A stretch of 64,000 bases of DNA from assembly GCA_033032175.1 (NCBI GenBank), contig CM065307.1, positions 9,548,001-9,612,000 of the forward strand, given 5' to 3'. The stretch comes from Saturnia japonica (lineage: Eukaryota > Arthropoda > Insecta > Lepidoptera > Saturniidae). The position numbers and the translations under genes are program-made. Numbering within the stretch: the stretch's first letter is position 1; every line of letters starts with the position of its first letter. Shown one piece after another: positions 44,471-55,108 of this stretch. The notes beneath the pieces were generated by a model. It saw only the letters and a list, made by a program, of their open reading frames with translations. It did no database searches and was not told the origin of the DNA.

Positions 44471-44884
44471 TTATTCCCAATATAAACTTTGCAATTCCAT
44501 AGTCTTCAATTCGAACTCTTTTCCTAATTCCTTTTTAAAATCCAGAATACAATCTTTTTTCTGACTTGCAATCAAAATATCGTCCGTATATACACAGACA
44601 AAGAGTTTTGATCCGCAGTCGTCAACCTCTTTAAAATACAAACACGGCTCATTTAATGACTGCTTAAAGTTCATATTCTTCAATTTTTCGTCAAGTCTTA
44701 TGTTCCACTGGCGTCCAGATTGCTTTAAGCCATACAAAGACTTGCGTAAACGGCAAACATTGCCACCCGCTCGTATGTCCGCTAACATTTGCTGCGCCTG
44801 TTTCTTGACTAAAAAATCTTCCGTTTGTAACAATTTAACGAGACTATCTTTTAAGAACTCCGGTATTTTCATGTATACTATAGT
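44471..44884 (-). pseudogene. copia reverse transcriptase fragment
   Basis: Contains CRLRKSLYGLKQSGRQWN and the active-site YTDDILIA box. The frame ends early (ELQSLYWE, stop), while the adjacent frame continues DYGIAKFILGINID, so there is a frameshift near 44485. The upstream half of pol is lost at the junction with the gypsy LTR. Confidence 0.9.
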
Positions 44885-45052
44885 GTAAATATTTATTATT
44901 GTAGATTAAAACCTGTTTAGTTTAGTTTAGCTTACTACTGTTATAAATAGAATTTAATGTTTTGTTATTATGTTGACAGATATTAATTGTCTTCTTTTAG
45001 GATGTCATAATTTTATTAAAACTATGTAATTAATTATTTTTTATTTATAACA
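44884..45052 (+). repeat. probable Ty3/gypsy 5' LTR
   Basis: A TG...ACA-bounded stretch directly ahead of TTGGCGACGAGGATG, a gypsy-type primer-binding site and leader. Only one LTR is seen, so its left edge is set only by the junction with copia sequence. Confidence 0.6.
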
Positions 45053-45056
45053 TTAA

Positions 45057-45881
45057 TTGGCGACGAGGATGAACTCGGAACAATTTGTAGAATTTTTGAA
45101 AATACAACAAATTCAACAACAACAAATCACGGATCTTTTACAACTGTTAGTACGTCAACAATTACATACTTCCACGCCCTCATCAAACAATGGGACCGAA
45201 GGAGAATTACAACGTTCACACGAAACAAAATTATGCATAATGAATAAATTTAAATGCGACAAATTTGATCCTACCACAACACCAGTAGAGAATTTTATGG
45301 ATCTTTTTGAAGAAAAGTGTAAAATATGGGGAGATGACTGTATAAACATACAAAAAGATTTGTTGATTAACTGTTTATCGCCAGAAGTTTTTCATGAACT
45401 GAAAGTTGCTCTCACACCAAACTTTGTAATAAGCTCATTCGAAAACATGAAAAATAAACTTCTGGATTTATATCGTACAAAGAAAACAAGATATAAAGCC
45501 CTTACTGACTTCTGGACCTGTATTAGGAAACAAGAAGAAACAATGGAACATTACGCAAATAGACTTAAAGAAATTAGCAAAGACTGTGGTTACGATGACA
45601 CATTGTTAGAGCGGCAATTAGGTGATCGTTTTGCAACTGGTCTCAATCATGAACAACTTCAGATAGACTTAAAACAAAAATGGCCAAATTTATTACATAT
45701 TCGTGACGACAAAACTGAAGAGGTTAGATTTGCCCAAATTTTCACAATCGCACAATCTCGAGAAATAGCAGAGGGTGATGCTAATACAGAATCACCTATC
45801 TACAAGGTAAAACAAAATTCTAATCAGAATAGCTCACAGAAAGGAAGAAACAACATTGTACAACGTAAATTACGATTTTAA
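45057..45881 (+). pseudogene. Ty3/gypsy Gag fragment inside copia
   Basis: 274 codons from ATGAACTCGGAACAATTTG; structural Gag of an LTR retrotransposon. A Gln-rich coiled start is followed by KFKCDKFDPTTTPVENFMDL, LINCLSPEVFHELK, DFWTCIRKQEETMEHYANRL, then LGDRFATGLNHEQLQ, the capsid pattern of gypsy-like Gag. Protease, pol and the second LTR are absent. It runs opposite to the surrounding copia genes. Confidence 0.8.
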
Positions 45882-46404
45882 TTTTTAATAACTCCGGGTC
45901 CGGAAATGAATCTCTAGACTCAATTGCACACCTGAAATTCTCGAAACTTGATGGCAAGCTAAACAATAGCATTATCGATGCTAAATCATTGTGAATTTCT
46001 ACGTCCATCTCGTGTAACTTGCATTTAGCGTCAAAGAACTTGGCCAAGTGTTCGTGAATATCATCACCTTCGCTCATTTTACATAATATGAGCTGCTTCA
46101 GTAAGCTAGCCTTCCTAGCTGGTCCTTTCGAAGCATATACCGACTCAAGTTTCAACCAAACATCGTTTGATGTCTTACACTCTCTTATATGACGTAACTC
46201 GCTCGGGCTCATCGCTAAAAGTAGCTCTGCCTTCGCTTTTGAGTCTTGTGACTCCCATAAAGCCGCCTCTGGTAATTCGATTGGCTTTGGTTTACTACCA
46301 TCTACGAATTCCCATAAATCGTTCTTTATTAAAATCGCCTGTGCGTGTACCTTCCAGGAATCATAGTTATTCCTACCAAGAACCTCAATCCTCATTGTAG
46401 TCAT
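45882..46404 (-). pseudogene. copia Gag, 3'-truncated
   Basis: Starts MTTMRIEVLGRNNYDSWKVH, the usual copia Gag opening (N..W...), and continues through LLLAMSPSELRHIRECKTSN and LLFSLPSSFENF to about FPDPELLKIK. It then breaks into unrelated gypsy sequence near 45885. The zinc knuckle and everything up to the reverse transcriptase are missing. Confidence 0.9.
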
Positions 46405-46541
46405 GGTGCCGCCCTTTTCGCTGCTCCACTTACAATTGATCTCTTTGCACTTTTATTCGACGATCACATATGATAACTCTTTTTTCGTTATCCACCGATT
46501 TTATTTATATACTATTTATCGGCAACTGGGCCCATAACCAT

Positions 46542-46740
46542 TGTAGCAGATTATGAGCCGGTAGCGCAGTGGAAGTTATTTGTAGTGATAAATAAAACCA
46601 GCATATAAAAGTAAAGAACAGGAAAAAACATATATATAAGGTAGCAAAGATCTTTACACAACAAAAGACAACTGTGTGACACATACCAAATTTAAAATAT
46701 GGAAGATACAAATTTATTATAAAAGAGTATCTACTCAACA
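46542..46740 (-). repeat. copia 5' LTR (complete)
   Basis: 199 bp, plus-strand reading TGTAGCAGATTATGAGCC...CTACTCAACA. It is followed by the target duplicate GTCAT. The tRNA primer site abuts at 46541 on the inner side. Confidence 0.9.
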
Positions 46741-47514
46741 GTCATCAGGCAGCATTGACGCAGGGTGGCTGTTAATCATTATTGCCAATATACCTAATTT
46801 TTTCTAGTATGAGACGACAGAAGTTCAAAAAACATCAGTTTTTAATAATTTTACGTTTGACAATGTTATGATATATATGTACTTGGGAATTTCAAATCTA
46901 TACTTTAAATTTCTCTTGGTTTGTCACTTTCTATTGCATACCATATATATATATATATAATTCTTATAAACACATGGCTCTAAATTTTCTTTTGGAACTG
47001 ACTATGTTGTTAGCCTATGGGACCCTAGAGCCATTAGAGGCTTTGACAGCTTCATCAGGCTTGGAGGCGAGCACAGAAGGCACTCAACCACAAAAGCGAG
47101 GCAACTAGCTCAAGGGTGCCAAAGTGGCCGAACCTCGGCTTGGGCTGTTGCCGTACATGCCAATAAGTCGCGATCTAACTAATTTTCTATCCGTAAAATT
47201 CGATCTAACTATACATATATACATACATGTTACTACCCTCTGGGGGAAAGAAGAAACATGTGTATATGAATTTAGTAATCTGACAATTTAGTGTAAGTTT
47301 AACTAGCCAAAAAAGAAAGACAGGTGCCTTACAGAACCTATGTATCTGTTTGGTGTGCACGTATGTGGTGATGCAGTGTAATGATGTATGTTGGTAGCTA
47401 GAGATTGTAAGTGCAGTGTAACTGTATCACGCAAGCTTTTGCTGGGCTCAAGGGCTCCACGCTGGAGCAACGGTCCTACATTTTAGTTACCGCTGGGGTT
47501 GGGTAAGGAAGCAA

Positions 47515-48345
47515 AGTTAACCGCCCGTCCCCTGCGGAGGGAACGGTAAATTCACAGGCGTGGATGCCTGCATGCTTGAGTTGAAAGACAGACGGGTGTG
47601 ACACGTTAGCGACCGCAATTTCGTCATCGAGGTCGGTAAAATGTTCTGCATCCTATGTTTTGCCTTCGAGGCATCTGGGACTGGGATATATGTTGCGGCG
47701 GATGCCACTAATGGGTTCAGATGGATTGATGCTCTGTCGAAATAAACTCCTCGCGAGAGTTGGTCTAAGATTCAAACAAATGAAGTTCTATATATATATG
47801 GAGGGTAAAAGAAACATGGAGAGTTGACAATTTTGAGTAAAAAACGATTTTGCAATGTTTGCAAGAGGATAAAGTTTGTTTTCGCCATAGCGAAGACTAC
47901 ACAACTGTACGTTAGGATCGGAAGGATAAATGTCTTGTAGAGTGTAAGCTTATGACTGACAGACAATTTGCGTACCTACCGAGTATCACAGAGGATGCAA
48001 GCAGGCCAAGACCATACCAACCTTGTTCCAGACTCTACGGACTTGTGCCATGAAGCTAAGCGTATTGTCATAGGTGACATCCAGATATTCAGTCTGGGTG
48101 GCCCAGGGGATGGAACGCCGAACAGGTGGAGGGGTACGAGTGTCTTTTGTAGTTGTCCGGGATTAAAGAGAATCGCGGTACTCTTATCGGGGTTGAGAAC
48201 TATGCGCCATTTACGGAATCATCTGCCGAGTTTGGTTACGGTGCGTTGGAAGATCTGAGGTGAGTTCTGTGCCCGAGTGAACTGTAAATGACTGTGTCAT
48301 TAGCGTATCAACCTACCTCGACCCTGGGGAGACGTAAGAGGTTCC
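47515..48345 (-). pseudogene. jockey-like LINE reverse transcriptase relic
   Basis: On the minus strand, broken frames read YANDTVIYSS (active-site YADD-type box, second Asp changed), NPDKSTAILF, KLTLYKTFILPILTYSCVVF, LQTLQNRFL, and a tail near LVASAATYIPVPDASKA. This order is the C-terminal part of jockey-clade ORF2. Several stops and frame changes are present. Confidence 0.78.
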
Positions 48346-48494
48346 TAATGTACAGATGAAATATATAAGTTATTGGGATTTACAAATATTAACATGCCAT
48401 AAAACTTTCCCTTCATACTTCACGGGCTTAGGACCGGCTTTATGCATTGTTTTAAAACCTCAGACCTAGGAATTTCGGCAGGATCTTGAAGTGT

Positions 48495-48775
48495 TATGTG
48501 GTGGTTTTTATTTTAATTCATACCTTATGTTGGCTCTATATTGTGTAATTTTGGCGACATTTTACGTGATGTAGTTTGGTTATTTTGCACAAGTGGATTA
48601 TAAATACCTAACTGGGAACATGCATTTTAAGTTCACATAAAACTCCCTGTAAAATTTTAAAAATGGAGCCTCGATCTTGTTGAAGCTATGTTTGAATATT
48701 GCAAGATAGATAATTACATTTGGGTAAATACTTATTGTTTACCATTGACTTTGGCTGAAATGTGTAATAACAGTA
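48495..48775. repeat. dispersed repeat family 1, copy b
   Basis: TTACGTGATGTAGTTTGGTT and AATGGAGCCTCGATCTTGTT match copy a in the same order with small gaps. Class unknown. Confidence 0.7.
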
Positions 48776-49859
48776 AGAACAGTTGCCATTCAATAAAAGA
48801 AAGACGGAGCGCATGGAACTAAAAGTGAAACCAGAAAAAAGGAAATACAAAATGGAACATTATTACAATTAAATGATCATAAGAATAAAAATATTACCAT
48901 AAAACAATAGTTATTAAAAGTATATAAGATAAGTTTCTTAATATGACTCATGAATGTAGACAAAAACTACAGAAATAACAGAATTAATCATCAATATAAA
49001 AATCAATCGCTCACAACGTATTTCTCAATATTATTACAGACAGGGAAAACAAATTCATATTACAATTAATTAATTAAGATCATAAGAATAAAAAGATTAC
49101 AAAATATTAACATAAAACAAAAGTTATTAAAAGTATACTTATAAAATAATTTTCTTAATATGAATCATGAATGTTGTTAAAAAATACACCAGACAAATTT
49201 GCATGCTTCATAAAATATTTGTATGAATAATTAGTAAATAATACACATAATGCCTAATTAAGTAATTAGAAACAAAGAAAATATGCAAGATTATGACATG
49301 ATTACATACTAGAATTACATAATTATTATTTACCTTAAAAATCATAACAATACATGTGAGTATATTCATGCATGTTTTAAATTTTATTTTATAATTGATT
49401 CTGATTTAATCAATCAATGTTATATTATGTACATTAGATAACTAAGAACATTACCTAATAATAACAATGAATTATTAATAATATATTACAACTAGTAGTA
49501 GTACTATATTTTAAAAACAATGTAAACAAAATTTGCATACTCGTTAGAATTAACTATGAGGCATACTGAAGGAATTCTGTTAGTAATTGCATAGTAATAT
49601 ATTTTGCAAAGGCATAGATATAGGTATCTAGATCCAGTAATAATATATCTATACATAATAATAGTTAATAGAGGAATTAAAATAAAGACAATTTTAGTTG
49701 CAGAAACTATGATAATAATAAGTAGTACCTATACAGTTAAATATGATTATGTAGTACTACGCCTTCTAACTGATCTGTAACTAAATCCTTTTGTAGCTTT
49801 AGTATGGATTAAACTTTCCATTTCTACATCTTTAGATCTGGAATCAATATTATTCATTC
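48776..49859. other. no gene recognised
   Basis: Very AT-rich. Two stretches resemble each other (AAGATTACAAAATATTAACA near 49.1 kb and AAAATATTACCATAAAACAA near 48.9 kb), so a degenerate direct repeat is likely. It may hold one end of the P-like element. Confidence 0.5.
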
Positions 49860-50930
49860 GTCTGTTAAAATTAATGCCACCATTGTTTTACTTGCATTCT
49901 AATAAATAACAAATAATCAAAAAGCTTTGAGAAAAGTTTCTTTGTGCATCTCACAATTGTACAATGTAGTATCAATTTTTTGTTCCAATGAACATTCTCA
50001 GGGGGAATAAAATTCTCTATGAATTCAGTGTCGTCAGTTTGAAAATTATCAATGTATGATCCATATTTTTATTGGTTTACTAAATTTTGAAGGGTACCTA
50101 ACATTTTGTTATCATCATTAGCACAATTTGTAAATAATGACTTACCAGTAGTGATGTTATTAATTAATAAAGTTTTATAAGCCGAGACAAAGTGAGTACA
50201 ATCTGGGTTGGTATTGAAATTACCATGTGCTCTTATTAGACCAAAAATTTTTTCTAATGGATCTTGGTTTAGTCGTCTGAGACTTAAAAATTTTACACCC
50301 TCAATAGAGCGTAAATCAGACCACAGATGTTTCATAGTTTTAATATTATGCATAAAATGCTTCAGTGACAAAGGCTTGCTTTCCCTTTCAACGGAAGAAT
50401 CAAACCACATTGAATTTAGTTTCTTGACAGCATTATTCCAGAAATCTATGTGTTCAGAATTTAAAGATAGAGCATGTTGCAATTTATAACCAGAGTGACC
50501 AAAACCATTTAAACTATCAAACAAATCATTTATATATAAAAGTATTTCTACTGTGAAAAGATCATTATCAATATCCACATTCGGAATAGAATATTAATGC
50601 TCCTGTAGAAAAAGCAGGGACTTAATATAAACTTCAAGCGATGTAGGCCACTTGTCTGCTGAATACTTGAGCAGCTAGTTTGACCTGGAAATATATGATA
50701 AAGTAATTTTATTTATAAAATAAAAAAATAATGCGGGGCAAAGCTAGTATCCATAATATACAGACGAAGTCGCGGGTACCAGCTAATAAATATATATTCA
50801 GTAGTATCGGAGAAGAAAATGACTAAAATATGTTGAGATCTCTTTAGTATGGGCAATCATACATCACTTTTGTCAAGCAGAGTGGTCATTTTATAAACTT
50901 CACATGCGACTGGGATTTTAATAATTTTAC

Positions 50931-51977
50931 TTACATAGGTACATAGTGTACATAAATGATTTCACGCCTATTTGATTTTTGAGATGGGTCAGTGAGAATT
51001 TTACTTACCTTCATTTTATCATATGATGTAGGTTTAACATGTTTATCTGTGAGTTTAGTGCTTCTTGCTCGTCCACCAATTCCTTCTACTTTATAAAGAA
51101 TTTCAATGTACTCCCACTTAGCACGCCGATTACCGATGAGAAGATCTTTTTTCTGAAAATTATTGCGAAAACATTTTAGTAAATGAGGTACATCATAGAT
51201 GTGATATAGCCGGTTACTATTAATGTTATAGGAAACATTATTATCATTGTAGCCTTCACTGCGTAGAAGTTCTCTATTTGAGTCCGATATTAATGACTTA
51301 ATAGCTGCAACATTGGCAGAGCTTTGATCACTAACTGTGGCTCTAACTATGAATCCAGCTTTAAAAATTGCAAATACTACCTCCTGGATAATATTCTTTA
51401 AAACAAATGTTTTTACTCCATCTCGAGCAAAATAAAATGCGATTGGTATTTTCCAAGGTGAAAATAAACCACGCAGCATAAAAACCAGAGCTTTATCAGC
51501 TACATTATTAGTACGCTTCCCAGAACCTATATCTTCAAACCCCTCTATAACCCCAGTATTAAAATTAAAATATAAGTTTTTTCTAATGGCCATCTCATCA
51601 AACAACAATGTGCATTCCTTGTCTAAAGCAGGTTTATCACGGGCAGCATCTGCCAAATGTTGAAATATAAAGTTATTAATACCTGTACGTAAAGGTATAT
51701 TGCTAAGAATAGAATTAATACTAGATTTACATGGTAATGCTAAATGTTTTCGTAAAAATCTGTAGCACTTTGGACTTAACTTATACAAAGATAAGGCAAA
51801 TATTTTCTCTTCACTAGTATAACGGCGACCTTTTGGTGATATATCAGTTAAGCGTAATTGTGAATTTATTAATAGTCTGCCGAAAGTATTTAAAATGTTG
51901 TAGTTATTTAAAAACATTTTAGTTTTTGGAGCATAAAGTTCAAATTTTGTCTTTAAATTTGTGTACCTGGATTGCAA
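50931..51977 (-). CDS. catalytic core of the P-like transposase
   Basis: 348 codons, of which the last ones (after YDKMK) are intron read-through beyond the donor at 51008. FDEMAIRK and the D.SSANV block carry the acidic residues of the RNase H-like fold. It reads towards the C-terminal exon at 50069-50684. Confidence 0.82.
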   Translation of the reverse strand: MQSRYTNLKTKFELYAPKTKMFLNNYNILNTFGRLLINSQLRLTDISPKGRRYTSEEKIFALSLYKLSPKCYRFLRKHLALPCKSSINSILSNIPLRTGINNFIFQHLADAARDKPALDKECTLLFDEMAIRKNLYFNFNTGVIEGFEDIGSGKRTNNVADKALVFMLRGLFSPWKIPIAFYFARDGVKTFVLKNIIQEVVFAIFKAGFIVRATVSDQSSANVAAIKSLISDSNRELLRSEGYNDNNVSYNINSNRLYHIYDVPHLLKCFRNNFQKKDLLIGNRRAKWEYIEILYKVEGIGGRARSTKLTDKHVKPTSYDKMKVSKILTDPSQKSNRREIIYVHYVPM

Positions 51978-52005
51978 AAGGCGTAATTTACTTTTTAATA
52001 TTTTA

Positions 52006-52659
52006 TTACAAGCAAGGTTTGCGAGGGGTGGTCTGGGTTGGATCTATATGAATACGCTGGATTAATCTGACTTGACTTCTCACAGTGCTTTTTCTCTTAA
52101 TTGGCCTACTATGTGTTGATTGTTTATTAGGTGTTGCGTTACTAGTAGAGGTGGATGGGACACACTCACGGTTTGGTAGCGAACACGGACTATGATGTGG
52201 TTGAATACTAGTACTTGGTAAACTAATCAAAGTCTGGGATAAATTCTCAACACTGGCTAACTTACAATTTGAAATAATATCAGTTTTTTTTTTATGTTCT
52301 ACAGTAGGCTTGGTGATGAGTGAAGGGCGGACTACGTTAAAATTAAAATTACATACTTCATTGACACGATTACATGGAACAATTTGCAAATAAATACTTG
52401 GGTCTTTCTGTTTATTTAAATCTAAGTTTAATAATGGAATTGCATCAGGAGTTAGTCTCTTTTGATGATTAATATGTTCAGGAATGAAATGTATAGTGCA
52501 AAACCTAAGGTCATCGAGTCGAAAATTCTTATATCCTCGTAGAAATGGGCATGCCTTCATCCACATCTCCCATCTTACTTTATTCGTATACGGTACACAA
52601 AAATACTTAAATCGCGTTCCTTGACTACGACACCCTGGAACGGCGCAGCGCCTACCCAT
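52006..52659 (-). CDS. THAP zinc-finger part of the P-like transposase
   Basis: 217 codons. Zinc ligands appear as C5/C10 and the C..H pair in RFCTIHF, with the AVPG...FP-like layout of THAP domains and a basic, Ser/Thr-rich tail. If expressed alone it would be a small THAP DNA-binding protein, but a one-base shift rather than a designed end separates it from the transposase core. Confidence 0.82.
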   Translation of the reverse strand: MGRRCAVPGCRSQGTRFKYFCVPYTNKVRWEMWMKACPFLRGYKNFRLDDLRFCTIHFIPEHINHQKRLTPDAIPLLNLDLNKQKDPSIYLQIVPCNRVNEVCNFNFNVVRPSLITKPTVEHKKKTDIISNCKLASVENLSQTLISLPSTSIQPHHSPCSLPNRECVPSTSTSNATPNKQSTHSRPIKRKSTVRSQVRLIQRIHIDPTQTTPRKPCL

Positions 52660-55036
52660 TAGGATTAAATGAAGATTTTTTTATTGTATTACACTAAAGA
52701 AAACGGTTGGTACGTTATTCTTAACTGATAAACACCACGCACAAAACACTTAGAAAACAAGCTGCAAACTATTTACGAAAACATGTGCACACTATAAAAA
52801 CGAAATATAATAAAAAGTTTTCCATCTCCTAAATTGCAAATTGCGGCGAACAGCAATACAATTCCACAAATTAACAAATATAAAATGTTTGGTTAACCGG
52901 TGAGGTTAATGTTAAGATCAGAGATAAATAACAATTGTTAAGATTATGAACAACGAACAATGGCGGTTCAATTTGTTTTGTCAATTTTGACAATTCCAAT
53001 GAAAATGGCGGCCACAGACCAATATGGCGGAAGACCATCAACTCTGACAATCAATGAGTATGCCTTTGTGGGAGTGTTTCTTTGTGTGAAAGAGAAACAT
53101 AGCGGGTACGCATAAGGATTTTTCCCATGTTGAGTGAAATAGATGCGTGAGCTTTTCGTGTTAAAATTTATAGGCGAGTTGACGGAGCCTCTGGTTGTAG
53201 TGTTGTGAACACTTATATTTTGAACAAAGACAAATACAACAAAAACCTTCACATACAAATAAAAAAGATAACCTGTCGTTATTATTATTTGATTTCATTG
53301 TCAAGTACCTACCTATACCTACTTATTTTATAACAGCTTCGAAAATTTTGAAGAAGTTGGCATTATCAACCAAGAATCAATACGTGTAACATCTTGTAAT
53401 GAAATATAATATTAGTTAATAAATTTGTACAAAAGTATCCCGCAGTAGTTTAGTTTCTTACACTTTATAAAAAAATATTGGGTCTGATATCATGTTACGT
53501 TTATCGATATAGCTCCATCCCTATCAGTTTCTCCGACTCTGGTATAACCTTGTACGTGTGTAAACGTCATATTTTTATAAAATAATGCATACAAAATGTA
53601 AAAAAGACGCTCGTTCAAGTTTTCACAGGAGCTGTCATCGAGAAAATAAAGAAATGGAAATGGTTTTATTATAACAAAGCGGAAGTGTTTTTATGTTTGT
53701 TTGTTTAAATATGCCAATCTCTGAAGCTACCAGTCTGATTTGAAAAAATCGTTTTTTATACGATAGCTTGATTCGCAAGGATTAGTATAGCCTATTTAGC
53801 ATCAAGATACACGTTCTAACTAGCCTTTAATATTGATTTTTGTAAAGTAAGTCGGAACACGAAGCTCTCCAGAACTGCTTTATCCGAGTGCGCTGCGATA
53901 ATTTGTGGTTGTACGTAAATACATGTTATACAAAAAAAATTTGGGCCTTAGTACATATTTAAAATAATCCGCAATAGCATATGCCTATATATTGTTTCAG
54001 TTTGAATTCAGCGTCTTTCTCCTATTGTTTTTCTTCAAATTTAGTAATCGTGCGAAACAACATCTCCCTCACTCCACTTTTAATAGTTTTATTCATTTTT
54101 GACTTAGAAAAATGCTCAACAAAGTCGCAAGAAATCAACAACAACATGCCGTCTTGTTTTGACAAATAAAATTTGACATTTTATCTAACATTGCCGTATA
54201 AAAAGGTTGCAAATAATTCGAGTGTCTACTTTCGTTTGCCTTTAGATCTTTATTTATTTGTCTATGGGTACAACACTTTATCAGAGACAACTAAGAATTA
54301 ATACTAAACGAGTTGTTGGTCTGCGGTCAAAGTCAAGTTTCTGGTCAAACTTAAGCGCGCAATGTCAGAGATAAATAACAATTTTCGCAATGTCGCGGCA
54401 CACGGGACTCCACATAACACGTTCAAAATTTCAATTATATTATTGAACAGTTTGGTTATGTCGGTTAACTATTGTATGAATTCAAATTTTAATTAAAATT
54501 TAAATTGCCGATAAGAAAGGTATTAAATAGTTAAATAAAACGGGAAACTCATTTATACAATACCTTTGAATAAATACACAATACAGGGTTTTTTTGGAGC
54601 TTTTGATATTCTATTTAGGGTTATTTCATCTTAATCTTAGAGGTATTTTTTTTAAGAGTTGGTAACCCTTTCTATCACTGGCTCCAGTTCTCAAATTTCT
54701 CTGAGGTGTAGGTGTAGGTGTCTACCTATGTAGTAAAAATTATCCTTTTAGGATTAATTAGTTGATAATAACTGTATATCTAATATTTTCTTTCAACTAG
54801 ATCACATATAGTTAGACTGAGTAATTGTTTGGAAGCAGGAATATTTCATGTTCCCGTAAGTGGGTAATTTTTATTGCATAGATTATTGACAACGGATTCT
54901 CACTATACCAAAACCCTATTGTGTGGTAAAAACTGTAAACCTTCGTCTAATTGTGATGAAAACTTATATTTAATTTTAGATTGTATACATGAAGTTTATT
55001 CAATAGTAATACAGTATTGATTGCTTATTTCACATA
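52660..55036. other. intergenic, upstream of Mff
   Basis: AT-rich, with a Helitron-like fragment at 53.7 kb. CAGAGATAAATAACAATT occurs at 52.92 kb and again, nearly unchanged, at 54.37 kb. No coding sequence recognised; the Mff promoter should lie near its right end. Confidence 0.6.
53690..53850 (+). repeat. Helitron-like fragment, second family
   Basis: ATGTTTGTTTGTTTAAATAT and GCTACCAGTCTGATTTGAAA parallel the fragment at 37.43-37.64 kb. Ends are not defined. Confidence 0.5.
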
Positions 55037-55108
55037 ATGCAATTTACATCGGAAGAAGCTTATGCGCGCCTAATAAGCCACAATATGACTGTGCCACAAA
55101 GGATAAAG
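55037..55108 (+). CDS. Mff: Mff exon 1
   Basis: 24 codons from the first ATG, MQFTSEEAYARLISHNMTVP then QRIK. The donor is AAAG|GTATGT. Open reading beyond this point is intron. Confidence 0.88.

Larger units (their letters stand above)
41574..46740 (-). mobile_element. Ty1/copia LTR retrotransposon with scrambled interior
   Basis: Right LTR (46542-46740, 199 bp, TG...CA) and a truncated left LTR (41574 to about 41750) are near identical. The same five bases GTCAT flank both outer ends (41569-41573, 46741-46745), so this was one insertion. Next to the right LTR the minus strand reads GGTTATGGGCCCAG, complementary to the anticodon arm of initiator tRNA-Met, the half-tRNA primer site used by copia-type elements. 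Gag, part of the reverse transcriptase and RNase H remain; protease and integrase are gone. In their place lie a gypsy-like LTR-gag piece and a second copy of Uggt exon 1. Confidence 0.93.
49860..52659 (-). pseudogene. P-element/THAP9-type transposase, decayed
   Basis: The protein would bind its transposon ends by an N-terminal THAP zinc finger and cut them with an RNase H-like core. The THAP start is MGRRCAVPGCRSQGTRFKYF (52006-52659, with C..C, CPF and C..H). Next comes a short coiled coil (KILKSKLRLLQSRYTNLK) out of frame by one base, then the core at 50931-51977 (SEEKIFALSLYKLSPKCY, LLFDEMAIRK, ARDGVKTFVLKNII, IYDVPHLLKCFRNN). An intron, donor AAG|GTAAGT at 51008 and acceptor CCAG at 50685, joins MK to VKLAAQVFS; a stop follows. 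The end part (50069-50578) holds the family motif LNQDPLEKIFGLIRAHG. At least two lesions mean it is dead. Terminal repeats were not found. Confidence 0.9.
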
